A stretch of DNA of 64,000 bases, taken from CAG-582 sp964636965. GTDB taxonomy: Bacteria; Bacillota_I; Bacilli_A; RF39; UBA660. Location: assembly GCA_964636965.1 (NCBI GenBank), contig CAZWST010000003.1, positions 1-64,000 on the forward strand, written 5' to 3'. Below the pieces are notes generated by a model. The model made no database searches. It had not been told where the DNA came from and saw nothing but the letters and a program-made list of their open reading frames with translations. This document shows positions 53,730 to 63,900 of this stretch, piece after piece. The position numbers and the translations under genes are program-made. How positions within the stretch are numbered: position 1 is the first letter of the stretch; each line of letters starts with the position of its first letter.

Positions 53730-54230
53730 ATGAAGAATAAAATTATTATTTTAGTTTTTATAGTAATAATTCTTTCTTCAATGGTATTTTTTACGTTTTT
53801 AGCAAATACTTATAAGAATTATTATGAAAAAGAAAAAACAGAAGATTTAAAAACTAGTATGACTGATGATTTAAATACTAATGAAGAAGTAGTGAAACAT
53901 GAAAAAGAAAGTTTAAACGACGCTTCTTGTAATTGTAATGAAAATCTAAAACTAGCAACAGAAGAAGACAAAGCCAAGTATAGCATAACTGATATAAACT
54001 ATAACAAGACAGATCGCGTTACGACTATAAAAGGCTATATAAAGAATAATGGTGGGAAAGAAAATATTGTATTAAAAGTTGAATTTTATGATTCGGACAA
54101 ACTGGCAAAGTCTAGTTCAAGCATAAGTTTAAATATTAAAAATGGTGAGAAAAAAGAATTCAATATCACTCAAATTAATAGTGTTGCAAGTGAAGATTTT
54201 GATGTATTAGTAGAATATGTAGGTGAATAA
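53730..54230 (+). CDS. Membrane-anchored FxLYD-like domain protein
   Basis: 166 residues with a signal-anchor (1-25), a charged linker containing CNCN, and a C-terminal domain (about 85-166) with the pattern VTTIKGYIKNNGGKENIVLKVEFYDSD, as in FxLYD domains (immunoglobulin-like). The ATG at 53730 is favoured by the GGTG ribosome site. Upstream in-frame codons fall in the promoter. The next gene starts within its stop-codon region, so the two are co-translated. Confidence 0.72.
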   Translation: MKNKIIILVFIVIILSSMVFFTFLANTYKNYYEKEKTEDLKTSMTDDLNTNEEVVKHEKESLNDASCNCNENLKLATEEDKAKYSITDINYNKTDRVTTIKGYIKNNGGKENIVLKVEFYDSDKLAKSSSSISLNIKNGEKKEFNITQINSVASEDFDVLVEYVGE

Positions 54231-54231
54231 A

Positions 54232-57200
54232 TTGAGAAATAAAAGAACAGTATTATTTTTAATTTTAATTTTGTCTTTAGGATTTGCTGCTGTATCAGCA
54301 ACCCTTAGTATTGAAGGTTTTACTTTAATTGGTGCAAATGAACAAGACTTTAAAGTGTATTTTAGTCAAGCTAAATTAGATGATATAGATAAAAGCAATG
54401 TACTTATAAAAGAAGATAAACAAGTAGTTGACTTTGAAACTAAAGAACTTAATCTTGTTGGAGACGAGTCATACTTAGATTATGAAGTTACCAATGATTC
54501 TAGTCAATACGATGCGAGCGTCAAGATAAATTGTACAGCTACTTCCCCTGAAATATTAGATTATGTTGATATAGACTACTCTATTGATAAAGAGATAATT
54601 ACTGCTAAATCAAGGGCTAATGGAAGAGTAAAAGTTACATTAAAAAAGAGTTATTCAGGTAATGAAACGTTTAGTCACAACTTTACGTGTAATATTAAAG
54701 TAGATGCTTTAAGCAAAGAAAATATAAATGATACAATTTTAGAAGTACATGAATATTATGCTTATGGTTACTTATTAAAAAATGATGAACCTTTAGTTAA
54801 TAAAGTGGTTGCTATTGTTGATGAAAAAAATAATAAATTTACTACAACTGACGCTAGAGGTATGTATATATTTGAAAACTTAACAGGTGGGGGCTATAAC
54901 TTCTTAGTTTTTGAAAATAGTACTACAGAAGAATTAGTTTCAAAAACTAAAGAAGAGTTATTAGAACTTGCAACAGAAGTGAAAAACTTTAATACAGGGG
55001 ACGGAATAATCGCTTTATCTAACTATGATAATAAATACTCAAAAATTAATCCAGGAGTACCAACAAAACACACAATAACTTTTGATACAACAGAAGGTAC
55101 AACTCAGGATTTTACAAGTACAGTTATTGAAGGGGAACAAATCGGTTATCTTCCCATTGCTATTGAACACGAAACTTTAGCTTTTGAAGATTGGAAAGAT
55201 GAAGATATAATAGTTTCAGAAGAAGATATAGCAAATGGGGATATATTCTTAAGTGCTAGCTATGGGACAGGAGTTGCTAAAATTGGTGAAAAAGGATTCA
55301 GAACTTTAGCTCAAGCTTTTGATTATATTGATACAACAAATGAAACTACAATAAATGTCATTGAAAATAATGCATTAAAGAGAAACATCACTAATGATAA
55401 AAATGTTATCTTAAATTTAAACAATCTAAAAGTTAACCTTGATAAATATTCAATAACAAATGCAGGTAATCTCACCATTAAAAATGGTAGTATAGATGCA
55501 ACAGGATTAGATATAATTACAAATAATGGAATATTATATCTAAATGATAATTTAAATATCAATTATTTAAACAATACAAATGAAAATGAAATAATTAATG
55601 GAATAGTAAATAATAATGAAGCAATGATTAGCAATACTACTATTGATGCATCATCATCAAATTATGTTGAAAATCAAAGCATTATTAACAATAATGGAAC
55701 GATGGAAATTACTTCATCTTCTATTACATCAAGTAACCTTTTGATCTTAGATCAAAAAGATAAAAATATGAATATAAATAATACAACATTGATATACAAA
55801 AATGATAAAACAATAAAGCATATATTACAAACATATGGAAACTTAGTGCTTGAAGATAATGATTTTAGAATGGCAGAAGGAAATGAATTATCTCAAGGAA
55901 TAATTCAACCATTAGAAGGATCTAATGTTAGTTTAAAATCCGGATCGATTGATAATACATATGGAAAAGCAAATGCTATATATGCTACTGGTGCAGATTC
56001 AATATTAAATATTGGAGAAAAAGACAAAGAAATTATTTTAAAAGGTGTAGCAGGATATCCAAGTATTGCCTCATATGGACAAATGAACATACTAGATGGA
56101 ACAATCAACTCGAGTTTGGGAAGTGCAATCTTAGCAATTAATGAGTTGACTGTTGGCTCATCAACGTCAACACCAATTATTGATGAAAATGGTGGGATAG
56201 CTATTATTGTTCGTGAAGGAAGCGAAAATAAAATTATAAACGCAAATATTAATGCCAATAATGGTGAAACTTTAAGAGTAGAAAAGAATGCTAAATTAAC
56301 AATTGATAATATTAATTTGACAAGCTATAGTACTACAAACACTTATAGTCAAGTAATTGTCTCGGGAGAATTAGTAATAAATGATGGAACCTTTACTCTA
56401 AGTAGTGAAAATACACAGGGGAAGGGAGTTTTACATAATAATTCAACAGGGATTGTTACAATTAATGGTGGAACATTTGATGGAACAAATGCCAAATCAA
56501 ACAATATTTATAATTATGGTGTATTAAATACGGGAAATAAAAATAACATACATATTATTGGAAATGGCGCTAATAGTTATATAATTTATAATAATGCCTC
56601 AGGAAAATTAAATATAATAGATGGCAATATTACTTTTGATGCTGGTTTTGCTATTGGCTCTGCTGGGTTATTAATAGTTGGAAGTGAGACAACAAAACCA
56701 ATAATTACTGGAGCAAGTTCAAAAAATGTTTTTGAAGTTAGAAGTAATAAAGAAAACAAAATAATAAATGCAGATATAACAGCAAAAAATTCTAATGCTA
56801 TTAATGTATATGATAGTATGAAACTTGAGATTGAAGATGCAACAATTACTATGGGAGAAGCAACAGGAACTTCTTATTTAGTTTATACAGAGGGCACATT
56901 AACAATCAAAAGTGGTACATACAAAAAAACAGTAGGTAAGAGCGGACCAATCTTTGGCTCAGCAAAATCCACACTTAATATTGGCGAAAATAATAAAAAC
57001 ATTGATGTGTATTGTGTTGATGGCTATTATGGTATAACAAGTCGTGGAGTACTTAATATACCTGCAGGAACAGTAACTAGTAAAGCTGGATTTTTAATTG
57101 GGTATTTCGGTACCGGAACAATTGGAACAGAAACTACCGCTCCTACAATCATAGGAAATAAAAATGAACCAGCTATTCAATTAAGAGAAGAAGGTAAAGC

Positions 57201-57888
57201 AACAATTATAAATGCTAATGTAAAATCGTTTGATACTTTTGTCATTTCCGTTGATAATAAAGCGAATCTAACAATTGATAATATTAATCTGGAACAAATA
57301 AATACAACCTCTACTGCACGTGCAATAAATGTTGATGGAACACTTAATATAAATAATGGTGAATTTACATCTATGATCGAAAACAACGCATCTTATGGCT
57401 TATTTAATGTAAGAGAAGGATCCACACTTAATATTGATGGTGGAACATTTAATTATAATGGACCTTCTAATTCGTTATATTTAACGGCAGGTGTAGTAAA
57501 TATAGGGGAAAATGAAAAAAATCCAATTTTAATACAAAATACAAATCCTGGATCAAATCCATTGATATCAAATAGAAATGCTACTCTTAATATTTATTCG
57601 GGAAATATTATTACAAAAGGATCTTCTGCAATACGACAAAATCTTGAAAATGAAGATGCAACAGATGAAGAAAAACTTAATCATACAGCTGTAATAAATA
57701 TTTATGGTGGAAGACTTGAAGCAACTAGTGACTCTATATCAACAATAAGCATTGAAGCGGGAAAATTTAATATGTCTGGTGGAGAAGTTATCAACAATGG
57801 TGCTGGTAGAACAATTTACAATAATGGTGGTACTGCTATTCAAACAGGAGGTATATCCGCAAATAATTATGGTGTAACAGCCCAATAA
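54232..57888 (+). CDS. Giant surface protein with beta-helix repeats
   Basis: 1,219 residues, starting with TTG at 54232, 6 bases after AGGTG (54221-54225). The in-frame GTG at 54223 overlaps that site. A short signal (RTVLFLILILSLGFAAVSATL) leads into the secreted module shared with two other surface proteins (about 25-165). Next come a carboxypeptidase-like or SdrD-type fold (NKVVAIVDEKNNKFTTTDARGMYIFENLTGGGY), an InlB-type segment (FDTTEGTTQDFTSTVI EGEQIG) and a FRTLAQAFDYID module. A long right-handed beta-helix of 'NGxLxIxxGxI' rungs follows, with four copies of an (L/V)N(I/T)G(E/N)-headed unit. No LPxTG signal. Ends at YGVTAQ. Confidence 0.85.
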   Translation: MRNKRTVLFLILILSLGFAAVSATLSIEGFTLIGANEQDFKVYFSQAKLDDIDKSNVLIKEDKQVVDFETKELNLVGDESYLDYEVTNDSSQYDASVKINCTATSPEILDYVDIDYSIDKEIITAKSRANGRVKVTLKKSYSGNETFSHNFTCNIKVDALSKENINDTILEVHEYYAYGYLLKNDEPLVNKVVAIVDEKNNKFTTTDARGMYIFENLTGGGYNFLVFENSTTEELVSKTKEELLELATEVKNFNTGDGIIALSNYDNKYSKINPGVPTKHTITFDTTEGTTQDFTSTVIEGEQIGYLPIAIEHETLAFEDWKDEDIIVSEEDIANGDIFLSASYGTGVAKIGEKGFRTLAQAFDYIDTTNETTINVIENNALKRNITNDKNVILNLNNLKVNLDKYSITNAGNLTIKNGSIDATGLDIITNNGILYLNDNLNINYLNNTNENEIINGIVNNNEAMISNTTIDASSSNYVENQSIINNNGTMEITSSSITSSNLLILDQKDKNMNINNTTLIYKNDKTIKHILQTYGNLVLEDNDFRMAEGNELSQGIIQPLEGSNVSLKSGSIDNTYGKANAIYATGADSILNIGEKDKEIILKGVAGYPSIASYGQMNILDGTINSSLGSAILAINELTVGSSTSTPIIDENGGIAIIVREGSENKIINANINANNGETLRVEKNAKLTIDNINLTSYSTTNTYSQVIVSGELVINDGTFTLSSENTQGKGVLHNNSTGIVTINGGTFDGTNAKSNNIYNYGVLNTGNKNNIHIIGNGANSYIIYNNASGKLNIIDGNITFDAGFAIGSAGLLIVGSETTKPIITGASSKNVFEVRSNKENKIINADITAKNSNAINVYDSMKLEIEDATITMGEATGTSYLVYTEGTLTIKSGTYKKTVGKSGPIFGSAKSTLNIGENNKNIDVYCVDGYYGITSRGVLNIPAGTVTSKAGFLIGYFGTGTIGTETTAPTIIGNKNEPAIQLREEGKATIINANVKSFDTFVISVDNKANLTIDNINLEQINTTSTARAINVDGTLNINNGEFTSMIENNASYGLFNVREGSTLNIDGGTFNYNGPSNSLYLTAGVVNIGENEKNPILIQNTNPGSNPLISNRNATLNIYSGNIITKGSSAIRQNLENEDATDEEKLNHTAVINIYGGRLEATSDSISTISIEAGKFNMSGGEVINNGAGRTIYNNGGTAIQTGGISANNYGVTAQ
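56005..57550 (+). repeat. Tandem units of about 150-175 residues in the beta-helix protein
   Basis: Units begin near 56005, 56524, 56974 and 57499 with LNIGE-like heads and recur with the VGSxTTxPII and TIDNINL blocks. They are diverged at DNA level. Confidence 0.65.
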
Positions 57889-57898
57889 ATAAATGAAG

Positions 57899-57925
57899 AA
57901 GAAACTACTAAATGTTTCTTTTTTT
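57899..57925 (+). terminator. Terminator after the beta-helix gene
   Basis: AAGAAAC (57899-57905), 8-base loop, GTTTCTT (57914-57920), then T residues. Confidence 0.75.
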
Positions 57926-57946
57926 ATACCATTTTTACACTACATA

Positions 57947-57955
57947 TGGTATCAT
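57947..57955 (+). promoter_or_regulatory. Extended -10 promoter of the last giant gene
   Basis: TG-G-TATCAT (57947-57955), with AAGGTG and ATG at 57973. Same -10 as the promoter at 53707. Confidence 0.5.
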
Positions 57956-57972
57956 TAAAATAAGGTGAGAAT

Positions 57973-60900
57973 ATGAAAAAGAATAGTAAAATAGTTTTAA
58001 TAATAGTTTTAATACTAGCAATAGGTTTTGCAAGTGTTTCAACAGTTTTAAAATTAGGAGGAACTACAAAAGTAGGATTCAATGAAGAAGATTTTGTATC
58101 AAATATAATATTTACAAGATCAGTTTTAGATGATGAAGATATAAGTGAAGAAACAATAATAGAAGAGGGAAAGAAAATAAAATTTGTAACAAAAAAACTA
58201 ACAACAGTAGGAGAAAGTACAGTATTAGATTATACAGTTACAAATAAGTCAAAACAATATGCAGCAAGGGGATATGTAAAAACATTTGAGTATAATCCAG
58301 AATATATAAAAATAGAAAATGGACCAGCTAACTATGATTTGTTACCAGACTCAAGTGAAGATGGAGAAATGGTAATAACATTAATAAAACCCTTAACAGA
58401 AGATAAAGATGTAGAAGTAACAATAGAAATAGAATTTGGACCAATTGATAAAGAAGATGTAACAACAACTACTACAACAACTACGACAACTACCACAACT
58501 ACAACAACAGAAGTAGCAGGAGAAAAGTATGATTTAACAATAGATCCAGATGGTGGAATTTATAATGGATCAAATGAAATAATAAATAGAAAAGTACTAA
58601 AAGATACAGAAGTAACTTTAAATGAAATAACAAAAGAAGGTTACATATTTTCACACTGGCAAGTGAATGAAACGGATAAATTGGATGGCAACACTATAAC
58701 TATTACGCAAAATACTACAATAAAGGCAATATGGATAAATACTGATGATATAGTCGCAAAAATAGATGACGAGTATTATAATAGTGTTCAAAGTGCATTT
58801 AATGCAGCAAAGACAAATGATGAAATTATTTTACTAAAAGATACAGAAGAAACATCAACAAATAAAAAAGAAGTAGTACTAAATTTAGATTCACATAAGA
58901 TAACTGGAAGTATAACAAATGATGGCAAATTAAGAATAGATAATGGTGAAATAGAAAATACAAATGGAGCAGCCATAATAAATAATGGAACATTAACACT
59001 TGGAAATAATGAAGGAACAATTTCAACAGAAACACCATCAATAATTGGTGCCTCTATAGGTATAGAACAAAAAGGAACACTAAACTTTTATGATGGATAT
59101 GTTGAAGGAGTAGTAGGAATAAATGGAGATGTAGCAAATACACCAGAAGAATACTATGTATTTGTTGACCATAATGATATAAAGAACTGTCAAAAAGTAT
59201 ACTTAGTAAAAGAAGTAACAAGAGCAGTTGTAAAAACCACAACAAATGGGGAAGTATACTATTATAATTTGCAAGATGCAATTAATAAGTCTCTTATTTC
59301 ATCGTATCCAATATATGCAATGAGAGATTTTGAAGCTGCTTACACTTTGAGCATAACTAATAATAAACCGATATTGTTTGATATTATTGGTTATACTGTT
59401 AACTTAGGAAATACAATAACAAACAGTGGCTCATTAACTCTAACTAATAGTGTTACAGAGTCTGGGACTCTTACAACTTCATTTCCTATTGTAAATAATA
59501 ATAATCTTAGCTTAAGCAATATTAAGATTAGTTCCACTACTACAGAAAATGCTATAGAAAATAATAAAAAATTAGCTATAAACAAATCAACTATTACGGC
59601 AAAGAGCGGATATGCATTAAAAACGAATTCATCCAATGTAACTATCGATAGTACGTCTACATTAGAATCAAGTAAACGAGCTCTTTATGTTAATACAAAA
59701 GGATTAATGGTATCTACAGGAAATATCGGCGGTGCTGATATTTCATCTTCAGGTGAGCTTATAGTAGCTGGAGCAACAATAAGAAGTAAAACAGGACCTT
59801 CCATAATTAATAATGGTAAACTAGAAGTTAGAAGCGGAAACGTTTACTCTCAGCCTTATGAAAGAGGAATAAATTCAACTGGAAATAACAATAGAGTGGA
59901 TATAAAGGGAGGATATATTTCCGAATTATATATAAGCTCGGGTACTTTAAATATTTCAGGTGGAGAATTTCATTTAAGATCGGAATGTGCTGTTAATGCT
60001 CTATCATCATCAGTAACAATATCGGGAGGAACATTTGACGGAAGTTTGGCAACAGCACTTTATTTTAGTGGTTCAACTGCAAATGTAACTAACGCAACAA
60101 TTAGTGATGGGGACAATGGAGTTTTAATCAATAATAGTGATGTTACAATAAATAACATTACAATAAATAACAATTGGACAGATATTGGTATAGTTATGAA
60201 TTCTGGAAACTTAAGCATATCTGATGCAAATATAAATGTTGATGAATATGCTATAAAACAAGCTGGTGGAACAATTTATTATGGATCTGAAACTAGTTCT
60301 TCAATTGCTAGTCCATTAATAATGGCTGACATGTATGGTGTATATAAAACTGGCGGTATATTTAATTTCTATAGTGGCAAGATTGCAGGCAAAACAGGTG
60401 CTATTAGTGGAACATATGATAATTATCCATCAATGATGACGTCTGAAGAAACGACTGAAACTATAAATGATTCAGAGTATAAAGTTAATACATTAACAGA
60501 GTTAAAAGATTTCATAGAATTAGTAGAAACTGGGGCAGTTTATTCTTCTTTTGTTAATGCTATATCGGATATTTCTACAGAAGGTACTTTGCTATTAAAA
60601 ACAAGTGCAAGTATTACAGAAAATATTGACATACCTAGCAATAAAAAGATTACAATTGACACCAACGGCTATAAAACAAATTTAAGTAAAATGATAACAA
60701 ACAATGGACAACTAACAATAAAAAGTAGTGCACAAAAGTTTGGAGAAATTATTTCATCAATCGATACAATGATAACCAATAATGCAACATTGATATTAGA
60801 AAGCAATAGTTTTCTTAATTCGAAAGGAACTGTATTGATTAATAATGGCAGTGAAGCAAAAACTACAATTAATTCAGGTATATATCAAGGACAGCTTTAT

Positions 60901-63900
60901 GTAGTCAAAGTTGACAATAGTTCTTTAGAGATAAATGATGGACAATTCATAATAGATTATAATAATTACTATGGAACTATGCCTAGCGATTCTTCAGCAA
61001 TTTATATTAACTCTGGTAAAGTAATTATAAATAACGGATACTTTTCAGCTTTTACGAAAACAGCGGCTACAAAAACCAAAACAATTTACATAAACTCTTC
61101 TGAATTAACTATTAACGGTGGGGTTTTTGAAAAAAGCTATTATGGGATTTATATAAATACTACAGCATCTGAAATTAATATAAATGGTGGATCAATTTCT
61201 GCAACTTCTAATGCAATAAATCAAGGATATTGTTCAGCAGGAAATTATGCTAAAGTATTTGTAACAAGTGGTATGATAGAAGGCGGATCATCAGGAATTT
61301 ATGGAGGAGAAATAAATGTCGTAGGAGGCACAATAAAAGGAAGAGGCCTTTATGGTATAACTGGTAATACAATAATTATTGGAGAAAATGACATTGAAGT
61401 AAAAGATAAACCAATAATATACGGAAGGACAGCTATATATGCCACTACGCCTCATTACTACTATGATGGGATACTATATGGAATTGAAAAAGTAGTTAAC
61501 ACGCCTTTTACTAACACAGCTAGTGGGTATCGTATAGAGAATAGTGAGGAAACTATTGATAATATTAATTATAAAAAATATGAGTTAAAAGAGAATGGTG
61601 CCTATTTAAAAATTGGAGATAATCTATTTAATTCATTTGATAAGGCAATTGATAGTGTTCAAGAAAATGAAACTATTCAAGTTGTTGGTAATGCCTTAGT
61701 TTCTGAACGTCCAATTATTCCGACTGATAAGAGTTTTACATTAGATTTGAATGGTTATACAATTCAATTGACAATTCCAATTACTAATAATGGGACATTA
61801 ATTATTGACGATTCAAGTGAAGATAAGTCTGGAACGCTTTATTCTTCTGAAGTAGGAGCTGTCGTTGATAATTTTGGAACATTAACTTTAGAGAATGGAA
61901 ACATTATTAAAGATTCAACAGACAGCACAGCGTATGGTATCAACTCAAAGGGAAATCTTACAATAAATGGGGGTAAAATTAGTAGCAAAAAAACTGGCAT
62001 TCATGTTTATTCATCTTCGACAAATACTACAATAATAAATGGTGGAATTATCGAAAACTGCGATATCGGCCTTTATTTATATACTGCTACTACAATTAAT
62101 AACGTAACCATAACAAATTGTAGAGTAGGTATTTACACTCTTGGATCTCCTACTATAAATATAAATGATGGTGCTATTTCTGCAACCGAGTCAGGCATAG
62201 TAAGTGAAAAATATAATATTCGTCTGCGTGGGGGTAGTATTTATGGCGAAAAGCAAGGTGTTAAAGGATATATATATATTTACGCTGGACGAATTGAAGG
62301 CAATCTATATGGAGTACTTGGAGGAGTTTATGCCTATGGAGGCGAAGTTGTCGGTGGAGAATATGGTGTAAGAGGTTCAGCGACTTTGGGAACAAGTTCC
62401 GCTAATTTATCTGATGGGGCCACTATTATCGGAAATCTTTATGGCATATATGGAGGAACTATTAAATGGTATAATGGTACCGTAAAAGGTAAGACGGGAG
62501 TGGATAATAGCCAAATTACGGGCATAAGAGAAGGATATAAATTGGGTGAAGATACTGAAATTATAAATGGTGAAGAATACGTCGTTAATAGATTAGTAGT
62601 TGGAGACCCTGTTATATATAATGGTGATATTGGCTACTCTATAGCATCTGATGCTTTTAAAAATGCACAATCTGGCGACACACTTAAGCTAGTAGGAGAC
62701 ATAGTTAGTTCATATCAAATTTCTAACCAATCATCTAATACTTTAACAATAGATTTAAATGGACATACATATTTAACTTCAGCGATGATTTACAATTATG
62801 GAACTTTATATATTAAAGATACATCAGATGAAAAACAATCTCTTTTGAAATTTTCTAATTCTAATTATATCTCTAATATAAGTGGTGGTAAACTTTATAT
62901 AGATGATGTTGATATAACGACTGTAGGGAAAAAAGTAGCTGCAATTGAAAATGGAGGTAATTCTACCATTAATAACTCTCAAATAACTGGAGGATATGCT
63001 ATTAAAAATTCAGGGATACTTTACTTAAATAATTCAATTTTATCAATGACAGGATCTTATACTTATGGACTAATGAATGAAAAAAAAGCCTTTATTGATG
63101 GTGGCAAAATTGAATTTAAAAGTGGAGGAACAGGAACTTTGATTTATCAAAATAAGTCTAATACTAATATAACAGTGGAAAACGCTCATATTGATGGATT
63201 GGCTTCGTTGGATGATGATCATGGCATAGAACTTAATTACGGAACAGCTCCTATATTCAGAAACAATACAATCGAAACAAGAATAAAATTGGGTTCGAAT
63301 GTTGGAAAAACTGTAATAGAGGGAAATACTATCTCAAGAGGAGGAACTTCTTCATTTAGCACTAGTGGAAATGATGCCTTATCAGCTGTTTATAGTGAGA
63401 CAACATTAGATTTTATTAATAATACAATTACTGTAACTAATCCAAATGCAAATCATAATAGATCAGTTAAATATGGCGTATACAGTAAAAAAGATATAAC
63501 CGCTGTTGGCAACACTATTAATTTTATAAATGAGACAGATGAAAAAATCAATATAAACATTGCTATTTATAATAATGGTAAAACGGCAACAATTGATAAT
63601 AATAGAATTGATATAAGCAATGCTAATACAGCAACAGGAATATTAGTTTCATCTACAACGCAACAAACTAATTTAAATTCTAATCATATATCAATTAACA
63701 ATTCTCTTTATGGTAGAGGAATATATAATAACGGAAAAATTGACATTGGTCATATTGAAAATAAAACAAAAAATATAATAGAACTTGATAATAATACAAC
63801 AGCATATGGTATATATATGAATAATGGTGCTCTTAAATTGAATGATAATAATGCTGACACAGATATTTTCGTAAGGAATTCTGATAAAGGTTATGGTATA

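Noticed and set aside
58462..58509. Thr tract as a phase-variable microsatellite.
   Set aside because: The codons are mixed ACA/ACT/ACG/ACC, so strand slippage is not favoured.
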